Source of the DNA: Stenotrophomonas_A sp035629025
GTDB taxonomy: Bacteria; Pseudomonadota; Gammaproteobacteria; Xanthomonadales; Xanthomonadaceae
Length of the DNA stretch: 64,000 nucleotides
NCBI GenBank assembly: GCA_035629025.1
Contig: DASPIU010000020.1
Span: 62,001-126,000 of the forward strand
Direction: 5' to 3'
The notes under the pieces were generated by a model. That model did no database searches, had not been told where the DNA came from, and saw only the letters and a list, made by a program, of their open reading frames with translations. This document shows, in pieces, positions 43,620 to 53,684 of this stretch (its first letter is position 1; every line of letters starts with the position of its first letter). The position numbers and the translations under genes were made by a program.

Positions 43620-44774
43620 ATGCGATCCAAGTGCTTGGCAGGGATCCTGTGCGGTGGCATCGCGTTGCCGGCGTTGATGGGTTGCAGCGGCCGGGATGGT
43701 TCCGACGCGGCGGCGGGCATGCCGGCACCGGTGGTGGCGGTGGAAGAGGTTCACGCCAGCGTGGTACCGAACCTGATCGAACTGCCGGGCCGGATCGAGG
43801 CGGTGCGTTCGGCACAGGTGCGCGCGCGCAGCGATGGCATCGTCGAGCGCCAGCTGTATGTCGAGGGCACCGACGTGGCTGCCGGCGCGCCGCTGTTCCA
43901 GATCGACACGCGCGACCTGCAGGCCCGCCTGCAACAGGCACGTGCGGCACTGGCCTCGGCGCGGGCCGCACGCGGGCAGACCGCCGGCCTGCGTTCGCGG
44001 CTGTCCACGCTGGTGCAGCGCAAGGCAGTCAGCGTGCAGGAGTACGAATCGGCGCAGGCGTCCTTCCAGCAAGCCGACGCCGCGCTGCTCGAAGCACAGG
44101 CCGCGGTGGATCGCGCGCAGCTGCAACTGGACTTCGCCACCGTGCGCGCGCCCATCGCCGGGCGCGCCGGCCGTGCCCTGGTCAGCGAAGGCGCCCTGGT
44201 CAGCGCCGCTGGCGCGACGCTGCTGACCCAGATCGACCAGCTCGACCCGGTCTACGCCACGTTCCAGCCTTCCAATGCCTCGATGGCCGAAATGGACCGC
44301 AACATCGCCGCCGGCCGCGTGGTCCTGGACGACGGCAAGCACGTCAGCGTCACCCTGATACTGGAAGACGGCTCGCACTATCCGGTGCCAGGCGTCGTCG
44401 ATTACACCGAGAAGGCCGTGGACCCGGCCACCGGCAGCCGCACCCTGCGCGCGCGCTTCGACAACCGCGACCGCCGCCTGCTGCCCGGCCAGTTCGTCCG
44501 CGGCATTCTCGCGGTGGGCACGCTGCGCGATGGCATCAGCCTGCCCGAGCGCGCAGTTGCCATCGGCGAGGACGAGGCCAGCGTGATGACCGTCAACGCC
44601 GAGGGCGTGACCGTACGGCGGCCGGTCACCCTGGCCGGGCAGGCCGAAGGGCGCTGGATCGTGCAGTCCGGGCTGACGCCGGGCGAGCGCGTGGTGGTGG
44701 ATGGCTGGCACAAGGTGCAGCCGGGGCAGCCAGTGCGGGCCCAGGCTGCGGCAAAGGCCGCGCCCGGGCCATGA
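43620..44774 (+). CDS. RND efflux adaptor (membrane-fusion lipoprotein)
   Basis: The 384-aa periplasmic adaptor of an HAE1-type drug efflux pump. It has a lipoprotein signal with lipobox cysteine C22 (LMGCSG), the lipoyl/hairpin region (IDTRDLQARLQQARAALASA through EAQAAVDRAQLQLDFATVRA) and the beta-barrel domain ending PGERVVVDGWHKVQPGQPV. It resembles MexA/AcrA. Its stop overlaps the transporter start (ATGA). No regulator gene lies next to the operon. Confidence 0.93.
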   Translation: MRSKCLAGILCGGIALPALMGCSGRDGSDAAAGMPAPVVAVEEVHASVVPNLIELPGRIEAVRSAQVRARSDGIVERQLYVEGTDVAAGAPLFQIDTRDLQARLQQARAALASARAARGQTAGLRSRLSTLVQRKAVSVQEYESAQASFQQADAALLEAQAAVDRAQLQLDFATVRAPIAGRAGRALVSEGALVSAAGATLLTQIDQLDPVYATFQPSNASMAEMDRNIAAGRVVLDDGKHVSVTLILEDGSHYPVPGVVDYTEKAVDPATGSRTLRARFDNRDRRLLPGQFVRGILAVGTLRDGISLPERAVAIGEDEASVMTVNAEGVTVRRPVTLAGQAEGRWIVQSGLTPGERVVVDGWHKVQPGQPVRAQAAAKAAPGP

Positions 44775-47700
44775 GCGGCTACTTCGTCTATCGCCCGGTG
44801 CTGGCCTGGGTCGTGGCGCTGTTCGCGATCCTGTTTGGCGGCATCGCCCTGCACGCGCTGCCGGTGGAGCAGTACCCGGACGTGGCGCCGCCCGCGCTGA
44901 GCATCTCGGCCACCTTCGTCGGCGCCGACGCGCAGACCCTGGACCGCAGCGTGACCTCGGTGATCGAGAACGAGCTCAACGGCGTGGACGACTTCCTTTT
45001 CATGACATCCACCAGCCGCGCCAACGGCACCGCGCAGATCCGCGTCACCTTCCGCAGCGGCACCGACCTGGACCAGGCGCGCGCGCAGGTGCAGGACCGC
45101 CTGTCGCGCGTGGAGCCGCGCTTGCCGGAGGAAGTGCGGCAGATGGGCGTGCGCGTCACCCAGTCGAGCACCGGTTTCCTGATGCTGATCGCGTTGCGCT
45201 CGGAGGGCGCGCGCCGCGACGCGCTGGCGCTGGGCGACTTCGCCGCGCGCAATATCGCCGACGAGCTGCGGCGCCTGCCCGGCGTCGGCGACGTCTCCTT
45301 GTTCGGCTCCAGCTACGCGATGCGCATCTGGCTGGACCGCGAGAAGCTGGTCAGCCATGGCATATCGCCAGCCGAGGCGATCGCCGCGATCCGCGAACAG
45401 AACGCGCAGACCGCCGGCGGTGGCCTGGGCCTGCAGCCGCTGGGCCCAGGCACCGAAACCACCGCGCAGATCGTCATGCGCGGCCGCTTCAGCAGCGCCG
45501 AGCAGTTCCGCCAGATCATCGTGCGCGCCACCCCCGGCGCGGCCATCGTGCGCCTGGGCGATGTGGCCCGGGTCGAGCTCGGCAACGACAACTACGCTTT
45601 CAACCTGCACCTCAACGGCGAACCGGTCGCCGGCCTGGCGGTGTCGCTGACCACCGGCGCCAACGCGCTGGCCACCGCCACCGCGGTACGCGCGCGGATG
45701 CAGGCACTGGACGACACCTTCCCGGCCGACGTGCACTGGAGCACGCCGTTCGACACCACGCCTTTCATCACCGAGTCGGTGCGCGGCGTGGTGCGCACGA
45801 TGGTCGAATCGATCATCCTGGTCTCCATCGTCGTGCTGCTGTTCCTGCAGAGCTGGCGGGCGCTGTTCCTGCCGACGCTGGTGGTGCCGATCTCGCTGAT
45901 CGGCGCCTGCCTGGGGCTGCTGGCCTTCGGGCTGTCGATCAACCTGCTGTCACTGTTCGCGATGGTGGTGGCGATCGGCATCCTCAACGACGATGCCATC
46001 GTCATCGTCGAAAGCGTCGAGCGCATCATGCGCGAGGATCAGCTGCCGCCGCGCGAGGCCACCGCCAAGGCGATGGGCCAGCTCACCGGGGCGATCATCG
46101 CGACCACGCTGGTGCTGCTGGCGGTGTTCATCCCGATGGGCTTCTTTCCCGGTTCGGCCGGCGGCATCTACCGCCAGTTCGCGGTGACCCTGAGCGTATC
46201 GCTGGTCGTCTCCACCATTCTGTCGCTGACCCTGGCCCCGGCGATCTGCGGCGCGATGCTGCGGCCGCCGGGTGCGCCAGGGCAGGGCAGGGGCGCGCGC
46301 TTTTTCGCGGCGATCAACCGTGGCCTGGAGCGCAGCAGCGCCGCCTATGCCGGCGTGGTCAAGCGCATGCTCGGGCGGCCGTGGCTGTGGGCCGGGGTGT
46401 TCGTGCTCGCGGTGGGGGTCACCGGCCTGCTGTATGCGCGGCTGCCGGGCGGCTTTTTGCCCGAAGAGGATCAGGGATATCTGTTCGTGGCCTACAACGG
46501 CGCGCCGGGTTCCACGGTCGCGCGCACGCAGCAGGCGGTAAGCCAGGCCGAGGCGATCCTGCGCAAGCAGCCGGAGGTGCGCAACGTCGCCACGGTGATC
46601 GGTTTCAGTTTCTTCGGCCAGGGCCAGGGCGTGGGCATGTCCTTTGTCGACCTGCACCCCTGGGCCGAGCGTCGCGGCCGAGGTCAGGGCGCGCAGGCGT
46701 TGGCGCAACGCATGAACGCGGCGATGTTCGGCATCGCCCAGGCGCAGGTCTTCGTGCTCAACCCGCCGGCCATCCAGTCACTGGGGAATGCCTCGGGCTT
46801 CACCCTGAAGATCGAGGACCGCGGCGGCGCCGGCAATCGCGCGTTGCAGGCGGCGGCGCTGGCGCTGGCGCGGCGCGCCGCGGCCAGTGATCTGGTCAGC
46901 GGCGTGCGCCCGGAAGGCATGCCGATGGCGCCGCAGCTGTTCGTCGACATCGATCGCACGCAGGCGCGCGCGCTTGGCCTGCAGCTCTCACAGGTCAATC
47001 AGGCGCTGGGGGTGATGTTCGGTTCCGCCTACGTCAATGACTTCATCCACCAGGGCGACGTGCTGCGGGTGTTCGTGCAGGGCGAGGCGGCGCAGCGCAT
47101 GCGCGCCGAGGACGTGGCCGACCTGCGGGTGATCGGCGCAGGCGGGCAGGCGGTGCCGTTCTCGGCGTTTGCGCGCACGCGCTGGACGCTCGGCGAGCAA
47201 CAGGTGGAGCGCTACAACGGTTTCCTCTCGGCTACCGTCTCCGGCCAGGCCGCGCCGGGTGTTTCCAGCGGCGCGGCGCTGCGCGAGATGGAGCGGCTGG
47301 CTGCCGAAGTGCTGCCGGCGGGCATGCGCATCGAGTGGACCGGCACCGCGCGCGAGGAACAGGAAGCGGCCGGGCAGGTCGGCATGTTGCTGGGACTGGC
47401 GTTGCTGGTTGCGTTCCTGCTGCTGTCGGCGCTGTACGAAAGCTGGACCACGCCGGTCGCGGTGCTGCTGGCGGTTCCGTTCGGCGTGCTCGGCGCGGTG
47501 ATCTTCACCGGCGCGCGCGGGATGTCGGCGGACGTCTATTTCAACGTCGGCCTGGTCACGATCATTGGCCTGGCGGCGAAGAACGCGATCCTGATCGTGC
47601 AGTTCGGCCTGGAAGAGGAAGCGCGCGGCGTGCCGACGGCCGAGGCCATCCTGCACGCGGCCCACCAGCGCCTGCGTCCGATTCTGATGACCAGCCTGAC

Positions 47701-47902
47701 CTTCATCGTCGGCATGTTGCCGCTGGTGTTTGCCGCCGGCGCCGGCGCGGCGAGCCGCCAGGCAGTGGGCACCGGCGTGCTCGGCAGCATGTTCACCGCC
47801 ACCGCCTTCGGCATCTTCTACACGCCGCTGTTCTACTTCCTGCTGCGACGCCGTGCCGCCGTACGACGTGCTAACGCGGCGAGGGCGGAGGCCGTGCCAT
47901 GA
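44771..47902 (+). CDS. HAE1-family RND efflux transporter
   Basis: The 1043-aa inner-membrane pump has the twelve-segment RND layout: AVEQ-like start (VLAWVVALFAILFGGIALHALPVEQYPDVAPP), two large periplasmic loops, NLLSLFAMVVAIGILNDDAIVIVE in the fourth membrane helix with the paired Asp of the proton relay, GFLPEEDQGYLFV and the C-terminal VGLVTIIGLAAKNAILIVQF. It should export lipophilic or amphiphilic compounds. It overlaps genes on both sides by four bases. Confidence 0.95.
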   Translation: MSGYFVYRPVLAWVVALFAILFGGIALHALPVEQYPDVAPPALSISATFVGADAQTLDRSVTSVIENELNGVDDFLFMTSTSRANGTAQIRVTFRSGTDLDQARAQVQDRLSRVEPRLPEEVRQMGVRVTQSSTGFLMLIALRSEGARRDALALGDFAARNIADELRRLPGVGDVSLFGSSYAMRIWLDREKLVSHGISPAEAIAAIREQNAQTAGGGLGLQPLGPGTETTAQIVMRGRFSSAEQFRQIIVRATPGAAIVRLGDVARVELGNDNYAFNLHLNGEPVAGLAVSLTTGANALATATAVRARMQALDDTFPADVHWSTPFDTTPFITESVRGVVRTMVESIILVSIVVLLFLQSWRALFLPTLVVPISLIGACLGLLAFGLSINLLSLFAMVVAIGILNDDAIVIVESVERIMREDQLPPREATAKAMGQLTGAIIATTLVLLAVFIPMGFFPGSAGGIYRQFAVTLSVSLVVSTILSLTLAPAICGAMLRPPGAPGQGRGARFFAAINRGLERSSAAYAGVVKRMLGRPWLWAGVFVLAVGVTGLLYARLPGGFLPEEDQGYLFVAYNGAPGSTVARTQQAVSQAEAILRKQPEVRNVATVIGFSFFGQGQGVGMSFVDLHPWAERRGRGQGAQALAQRMNAAMFGIAQAQVFVLNPPAIQSLGNASGFTLKIEDRGGAGNRALQAAALALARRAAASDLVSGVRPEGMPMAPQLFVDIDRTQARALGLQLSQVNQALGVMFGSAYVNDFIHQGDVLRVFVQGEAAQRMRAEDVADLRVIGAGGQAVPFSAFARTRWTLGEQQVERYNGFLSATVSGQAAPGVSSGAALREMERLAAEVLPAGMRIEWTGTAREEQEAAGQVGMLLGLALLVAFLLLSALYESWTTPVAVLLAVPFGVLGAVIFTGARGMSADVYFNVGLVTIIGLAAKNAILIVQFGLEEEARGVPTAEAILHAAHQRLRPILMTSLTFIVGMLPLVFAAGAGAASRQAVGTGVLGSMFTATAFGIFYTPLFYFLLRRRAAVRRANAARAEAVP

Positions 47903-49317
47903 AGCGGGCCTTCGCCGCTTGCGCGTTGCTGACGGCACTGGCCGGCTGCAATCTCGCGCCCACCTACACGCGGCCGCCCGCCGCCGTGCCCGAACAGTTC
48001 CCGCAGGCCGAGGCCACTGGCCAGCGCGCCGCCGAACTGGAATGGCAGGCGTTCTTCGCCGACCCGGTGCTGCGCGAGCTGATCGCGCTGGCGCTGGACA
48101 ACAACCGCGACCTCGGCGCCGCCACCGCGCGCATCGAACAGGCACGGGCGCAATTCCGCATCCAGCAAAGCCAGCGCCTGCCGAACCTGGACGCCAATGC
48201 TTCCGGGCAACGCCTGCGCACGCCGGTCAGCGTTGCCGACGGCGCGCAGCGGGTCACCGTGGACAGCTACGGCCTGCAGGTCGCGGTGCCCACTTTCGAG
48301 CTCGACTTCTGGGGGCGGGTGGCCAACCTGTCCGAATCGGCGCGGCGCCAGTTCCTGGCCACGGTCGAGGCGCAGCAGGCCTTCCGCCTGTCGTTGATCG
48401 CCAATGTCGCGGCCAGCTACTACGCCATGCGTGCCAGCGAGGAAGGCATCGTGCTGGCGCAGCGTTCGCTCGACAGCCGCGAACAGACGCTGGAACTGGC
48501 GCAACTGCGCATGGATGTGGGCCTGACCTCATCGGTGGACTACCACCAGTCCTACGCGCTGGTCACCCAGGCCCGCACGCAGCTGGCGCAGCTGCGCCGC
48601 AATCGCGAACAGGCGCTGCATCTGTTGCAGTGGCTGGTCGGCGTGCCCTTGCCAGATCCGTTGCCGCCGGGGCTGGCGATCGAGGACGCGCGCCAGCTCG
48701 CGGCGCTGGACTCCGGCCTGCCTTCCGAACTGCTCGACAACCGCCCCGACATCCGCCTGGCCGAACACCGGCTGCGCGCGGCCAACGCCAACATCGGCGC
48801 GGCGCGGGCGCTGTACTTCCCGACCATCGCGCTCACCGGCGCCGGCGGCTATGCCTCCAGCAAACTGTCCGGCCTGGTGTCGGACAGCAATCGCGTGTGG
48901 TCCTTCGGCGCCGGCGCGGTGCTGCCGCTGCTCGACTGGGGCCGCCGCCGCGCGGTGCTCGACATGGCCCGGGGCGAGCGCGACGAGCGCGAGAGGGCCT
49001 ACCAGTCCACCGTGCAGAACGCATTCCGCGAAGTGGCCGATGGCCTCAGCGCCGCGCAGCGCAACGCCGAGCAGATCGAGGCGCAACTGCGCGCGGTGGA
49101 AGTGCAGGGGGCGCTGGTCGGCACCGCCAACGATCGCTACGAAGTCGGCCTGACTCCATATCTGGAAGTGCTCGATGCCGAACGCAACCGCTTCGCCGCC
49201 GAACAGACCCTGCTGCAGCTGCGTGCCGCTGCGCTGCAGGATCGCGTGAACCTCTACACCGCACTGGGCGGCGGCGACGTGCCGGCGTCCGCGCGCCTGA
49301 CAGGAGAGCCGCCATGA
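47899..49317 (+). CDS. NodT-family outer-membrane efflux factor
   Basis: A TolC-like outer-membrane channel lipoprotein of 472 aa (lipobox LAGC, C17) with the NLAPTYTRPP start typical of OprM/NodT and paired OEP repeats (ALDNNRDLGAATARIEQARA; GLTPYLEVLDAERNRFAAEQ). It completes the tripartite pump. The ATG overlaps the transporter stop; its own stop overlaps the porin start by four bases. Confidence 0.95.
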   Translation: MKRAFAACALLTALAGCNLAPTYTRPPAAVPEQFPQAEATGQRAAELEWQAFFADPVLRELIALALDNNRDLGAATARIEQARAQFRIQQSQRLPNLDANASGQRLRTPVSVADGAQRVTVDSYGLQVAVPTFELDFWGRVANLSESARRQFLATVEAQQAFRLSLIANVAASYYAMRASEEGIVLAQRSLDSREQTLELAQLRMDVGLTSSVDYHQSYALVTQARTQLAQLRRNREQALHLLQWLVGVPLPDPLPPGLAIEDARQLAALDSGLPSELLDNRPDIRLAEHRLRAANANIGAARALYFPTIALTGAGGYASSKLSGLVSDSNRVWSFGAGAVLPLLDWGRRRAVLDMARGERDERERAYQSTVQNAFREVADGLSAAQRNAEQIEAQLRAVEVQGALVGTANDRYEVGLTPYLEVLDAERNRFAAEQTLLQLRAAALQDRVNLYTALGGGDVPASARLTGEPP

Positions 49318-50783
49318 CCCTGCTGGTCAAGCCACTGCGCCACTCGCTATGCCTCTTGCTGGCAGCGGCAGCCACCGCGCCAGCGCTGGCGCAGGCACAG
49401 ACCACCGACGCGCAGCGCGACGCGGAGATCGCCCAGCTGCGGCAAACGGTAAGCAACCTGATGCAGCGCATCGAAGTACTGGAAGCGGAGCGGGGCACCA
49501 CACCGCCAGCCGCAGAGGCTGCTGTCCGGTCCCCGGTCCCTGGTTCCCCCGGGTCCCCGCCGTCGCCGCCGCCGTCAGCCCCGCCCACGCCGCAACTTCC
49601 CTCCCTGGCGGCCCTCGACATCGACGCCTCGCCACTGCCGCCCCACGACACCTTCGACGAGGACGAGCAGAGCAGCAGCCGTGCCGATAACGACGCAGCA
49701 CCCGGCGACAACCTGGAAGGCTTCTTCCTCGTGCCCGGTGCCAACACCTGGCTGCGCCTGAGCGGCTACGCCAAGCTCGACGCGATGATGGACGACGATG
49801 ACGCTGGCGACAGCGACATGTTCATCACCTCCGACATCCCGGTGGGCGCGCAGCACGGCGACAGCCGCTTCAACATGCATGCGCGGCAGACCCGCTTCAC
49901 GCTGGAGGCGCGGCGCGAGACCAGCGCCGGGCAGCTGCGCTTCCTCCTGCAGAACGATTTCTTCGGCTCCGGCGGCAGCTATGGCTATCGCCTGCGCCAC
50001 GCCTGGGGGCAGCTGGGCAACACCTATGCCGGCTTCGGCTGGTCGGCCTTCATGGACCTGGACTCGGGCCCGGACACGCTGGATTTCGCCGGCCCGGGCG
50101 CGGCGCCGTCGGCACGGCAGGCCAGCATCCGCCAGTACTTCCCGCTGGCCAACGGCAACCAGATCATTCTTGCTGCCGAGCATCGCTCCGGCGAGCTGCG
50201 TCTGGCCGATGCAGATGCGCGTGAACGCATGGCGGCGCCGAATGTCGTACTCGCGGCACGCCACGAGGCCGACTGGGGCAACGTGCAACTGGCCGGCCTG
50301 CTGCGCTATCTCAGCTACGACGCCAGCGCGCGCAGCGACAGCACGCTGGCCGGTGGCGCGGCACTGAGCGGTTCCTGGGGCGCGGACAGTGGCGACTACC
50401 TGGTGTACGGCGTGCTGGCCGGGCAGGGCATTGCCGCCTATGTCGGCGACCTCGGCGGGCTCGACCTGGATGCCGTGGTTGACCCCGCCGGCAGCTTGCA
50501 GGCATTGCGGGAATGGGGCGGCTGGATCGGCTACACCCACCTGTGGACTGGCCGCTGGCGCTCGACCCTGACTTACGGCCGCCTGTACCTGGAACGCGAC
50601 GCCGCCCTCGACCCGTCGGCGTTCCGCCGCAGCGATTACGCCGCCGTCAATCTGATCTACGCCCCGGCGCCGAGCTGGAGCTGGGGCGTGGAGCTGCTGT
50701 ACGGCAAGTTGCAGCAACAGGACGGCGAAGACGGCGACGCGATGCGCCTGCAGACCTCACTCAAGTACGACTTCATCCGCTAG
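49314..50783 (+). CDS. DcaP-like outer-membrane porin
   Basis: The 489-aa protein has a signal peptide (cleavage near ALAQAQ), a coiled-coil stretch (DAEIAQLRQTVSNLMQRIEV), a long Pro/Ser linker and a beta-barrel region of about sixteen strands (WLRLSGYAKLDAMMDDDDAG through LQTSLKYDFIR). This order is that of trimeric DcaP-type porins, which admit small organic acids and peptides. It overlaps the efflux factor gene by four bases, placing an uptake porin inside an efflux operon. Confidence 0.85.
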   Translation: MTLLVKPLRHSLCLLLAAAATAPALAQAQTTDAQRDAEIAQLRQTVSNLMQRIEVLEAERGTTPPAAEAAVRSPVPGSPGSPPSPPPSAPPTPQLPSLAALDIDASPLPPHDTFDEDEQSSSRADNDAAPGDNLEGFFLVPGANTWLRLSGYAKLDAMMDDDDAGDSDMFITSDIPVGAQHGDSRFNMHARQTRFTLEARRETSAGQLRFLLQNDFFGSGGSYGYRLRHAWGQLGNTYAGFGWSAFMDLDSGPDTLDFAGPGAAPSARQASIRQYFPLANGNQIILAAEHRSGELRLADADARERMAAPNVVLAARHEADWGNVQLAGLLRYLSYDASARSDSTLAGGAALSGSWGADSGDYLVYGVLAGQGIAAYVGDLGGLDLDAVVDPAGSLQALREWGGWIGYTHLWTGRWRSTLTYGRLYLERDAALDPSAFRRSDYAAVNLIYAPAPSWSWGVELLYGKLQQQDGEDGDAMRLQTSLKYDFIR

Positions 50784-50793
50784 GAGCAGCGAC

Positions 50794-52230
50794 ATGACCA
50801 CCGCACCCGCCGTTTCGCCAGCGCAGCATTGTTCTCCGGTCCGGCGTACGCGGGCCGCGCGCGGCGCGCTGTGCCTGGCGCTGCTGGCCTGCGCGGCACC
50901 GGCGATGGCGCAGGACGCGATGCTCGGCAACATCCTCGAAGACCCGGGCAGCGGTGCCGCTGGGCTCGGCTTCCTCGGCCGCGTCGAATCCTCGCCCTAT
51001 CGCGGCGCCGACGCCCGCACCGACCTGATGCCGCTGTACCTGTACGAAGGCCAGCGCTTCTTCCTGCGTTCCAACATGGCCGGCGTGCGCGTCAGCGGCG
51101 ACCATGCGGCCGGGCTGGAGCTGTTCGTCGAACGCCGCCTGGAAGGCTATCCGGAAGACGAACGCCCGGACATTCTCGACGGCATGGCCCCGCGCAACTC
51201 CGAAGCCGACATCGGCGCGCGCTACTACGGCGAACGCGGCGCGCACCACTGGGACCTGAGCGTGCGCCAGGACGCGTCCAGCAACTCGCATGGCACCGAA
51301 CTGCGCGCCGCCTACGGCTACCTGTGGCAGAACGACCGCTGGAGCGTGCAGCCGGTACTCACCGCCGCCTGGCGCAGCGGCAAGCTCAACGACTACTACT
51401 ACGGCGTGGACCCAGCCGACGTTACTCCCGAGCGCGCCGCCTACGACGCCGGGGCCGGCTTCAACCTCACCGCAGCGCTGTATGCGCGCTACCGCATCCT
51501 TCGGCACTGGAGCCTGCTCGGGGGCGTGTACGCGACGCAATGGTCCAGCGAGGTCGGCGACAGCCCGCTGGTGGACAGCCGCACCCAATGGGGCGGCATG
51601 CTCGGCGCCGCCTATGACTTCGGCAGCGGCGACGTGCGCTGGAACAAGCCGCAGACACCGACCTACGTGAAGCTGTTCTATGGCCGCGACACTGGCGAGG
51701 GCTGCCACCTCGTGCGGATCATGACCTTCAAGTGCGCCAGCTTCAACGAAGAGAACCCCACCGATATCTGGGGCATCCATGTTGGGCGTCCCTTCGTTTC
51801 GCGCCTCAATGGCTGGCCGCTGGACCTGGTCGGCTACGCCGGCGTGGTCCGGCACCTGGAACGCGGCCACCAGCCGGACGCCTGGCAGGTCGATGCCTAC
51901 ATGAAGGGCTACTACTACGGCTTCCCCTGGTCGCACCGGGTGATGAGGCGCATTGGCTTCGGTTTTGGCCTGTCCTATGCCGAGCGCGTGCCCTATGCCG
52001 AAGTGGTGTCGCAGGCGCGGCGCGAGCGCAATACCTCCAAGCTGCTCAACTACCTGGACCCGAGCATCGACGTCAGCCTCGGCGACATCTTCGGCAGCGA
52101 ACGCTGGCACGAGCTGTACTTCGGCGTCGGCGTCTCGCACCGCTCGGGCATTTTCGGCACCGCGCAGATGCTGGGCACCGTCGATGGCGGCTCCAACTAT
52201 CTGTATGCCTACATCGAGGCCGCGCTATGA
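50794..52230 (+). CDS. MipA/OmpV-family outer-membrane protein
   Basis: A 478-aa protein with signal peptide (ALLACAAPAMAQ) and a MipA-type beta-barrel: GRVESSPYRGADARTDLMPL, the WSLLGGVYATQWSSEVGDSP region and GGMLGAAYDF. It is nearly twice the length of E. coli MipA (about 250 aa), with a C-terminal extra barrel-like part containing two Cys (CHLVRIMTFKC). A GGAG ribosome-binding site sits in the 10-bp gap after the porin. The role is unknown. Confidence 0.8.
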   Translation: MTTAPAVSPAQHCSPVRRTRAARGALCLALLACAAPAMAQDAMLGNILEDPGSGAAGLGFLGRVESSPYRGADARTDLMPLYLYEGQRFFLRSNMAGVRVSGDHAAGLELFVERRLEGYPEDERPDILDGMAPRNSEADIGARYYGERGAHHWDLSVRQDASSNSHGTELRAAYGYLWQNDRWSVQPVLTAAWRSGKLNDYYYGVDPADVTPERAAYDAGAGFNLTAALYARYRILRHWSLLGGVYATQWSSEVGDSPLVDSRTQWGGMLGAAYDFGSGDVRWNKPQTPTYVKLFYGRDTGEGCHLVRIMTFKCASFNEENPTDIWGIHVGRPFVSRLNGWPLDLVGYAGVVRHLERGHQPDAWQVDAYMKGYYYGFPWSHRVMRRIGFGFGLSYAERVPYAEVVSQARRERNTSKLLNYLDPSIDVSLGDIFGSERWHELYFGVGVSHRSGIFGTAQMLGTVDGGSNYLYAYIEAAL

Positions 52231-52292
52231 GCCTGCGCGCGCCATCACTTCCCGGGCCGGCCACGGCTCGTCCACGTCATCTGGGGAACACC

Positions 52293-53684
52293 ATGTTTAC
52301 GCATGCTCGCCTCCGCACTTCGCTGTCCACCTTCATTGCTGCTCTGGCCCTGGTCTTTGCCTGCGCCGCGGTGGCGGACGCGCCGCCGCAAGCCGCACCC
52401 GCGGCGATGGCCGCGCAAGCACCCGCGCCGGCGGTGCTGTTCAACAACGTGCGCATCTTCGACGGCCTGGCCGGGCACCTGTCGGCCCCCAGCAGCGTGC
52501 TGGTGCGCGGTCACGTCATCGAGCGCATCGGCGCCAGTGGCAGTGTCGAGGCCGCCGGTGCGCGGGTGATCGACGCTGGCGGGCGCACGCTGATGCCCGG
52601 GCTGATCGATGCGCACTGGCACAGCATGTTCGTCGGCGTGCCGCTGCAGGCGATGATGAGCGCCGACTCGGGCTACCTCAACATCGTGGCCGGCGTGGAA
52701 GCCCAGCGCACGCTGATGCGCGGCTTCACCACGGTGCGGGACGTGGGCGGCGCGGTCTGGGGCCTGAAGGGCGCGATCGACAGCGGCGCGGTGCCCGGGC
52801 CGCGCATCTTCCCTTCCGGCGCGATGATCACCGTGACCAGCGGCCACGGCGACTTCCGCGCCATGTCCGAGCTGCCACGCGCGGTTGGCGCGCCCGGTTC
52901 GCGCCATGACGTCACCGGTGACAGCGCCATTGCCGACACCCCGGATGAAGTGCGCGTACGCGTGCGTGAACAGCTGATGCGCGGCGCCAGCCAGATCAAG
53001 CTCACCGCCGGTGGCGGCGTGTCCTCGCCACACAGCCCGCTGGATGCGGTGACCTTCAGCGAGCCCGAGCTGCGCGCCGCGGTCGAGGCCGCCAATGACT
53101 GGGGCACCTACGTCACTGTGCACGCCTATACGCCGACCTCGATCCAGCGCGCCATCCGCGCCGGCGTGACCTGCATCGAGCACGCCAGCCTGATGGACGA
53201 GGACACCGCGCGGCAGATGGCGCGCGCCGGCATCTGGCTCAGCACCCAGCCGTTCCCGCCGGAACTGGCCGATGGCTTCCCGCGCGGCTCCGACCAGTGG
53301 CAGAAGGCGCAGGAAGTCTTTGCCGGTACTGATCGCACCTATCAGCTGGCGATCAAGTACAAGCTCAAGACCGCCTTCGGCACCGACGTGCTGTTCTCCA
53401 GCCAGCTCGCCAGCCGTCAAGGCGCGATCCTGGCCAGCCTGTCGCGCTGGTATAGCGCGCCGCAGATCCTGACGATGGCAACCAGTGACAATGCGGCACT
53501 GCTGCGCCTGTCGGGCAAGCGCACGCCGTATGCGGGACAGCTCGGGGTGGTCAAGGAAGGCGCGCTCGCCGATCTGCTGCTGGTGGAAGGGGACCCGCTG
53601 CAGAACATCAACCTGGTCGCCGACCCCGAGCGCAACTTCCGCGTGATCATGAAGGATGGAGTGATCTACAAGAACACCCTGTAG
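52293..53684 (+). CDS. Secreted metal-dependent amidohydrolase
   Basis: A 463-aa amidohydrolase-superfamily enzyme with signal peptide (residues 1-30). Metal ligands are visible: H108 and H110 in DAHWHS, a candidate carboxylated lysine K236 in QIKLTAGGG, H277 in VTVHAYT, H297 in IEHASL and D365 in FGTDVLF. The set resembles prolidase-like and imidazolonepropionase-like carboxypeptidases of this superfamily. I start at 52293, where GGGGA precedes ATG and a clean signal peptide results; the in-frame ATG at 52227 overlaps the previous stop. It closes the six-gene envelope operon. Confidence 0.85.
   Translation: MFTHARLRTSLSTFIAALALVFACAAVADAPPQAAPAAMAAQAPAPAVLFNNVRIFDGLAGHLSAPSSVLVRGHVIERIGASGSVEAAGARVIDAGGRTLMPGLIDAHWHSMFVGVPLQAMMSADSGYLNIVAGVEAQRTLMRGFTTVRDVGGAVWGLKGAIDSGAVPGPRIFPSGAMITVTSGHGDFRAMSELPRAVGAPGSRHDVTGDSAIADTPDEVRVRVREQLMRGASQIKLTAGGGVSSPHSPLDAVTFSEPELRAAVEAANDWGTYVTVHAYTPTSIQRAIRAGVTCIEHASLMDEDTARQMARAGIWLSTQPFPPELADGFPRGSDQWQKAQEVFAGTDRTYQLAIKYKLKTAFGTDVLFSSQLASRQGAILASLSRWYSAPQILTMATSDNAALLRLSGKRTPYAGQLGVVKEGALADLLLVEGDPLQNINLVADPERNFRVIMKDGVIYKNTL

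Noticed and set aside
43631..47902. A long plus-strand frame said to join the adaptor and pump genes
   Set aside because: The front part is out of frame with the adaptor; the pump itself starts at 44771 with a four-base overlap.
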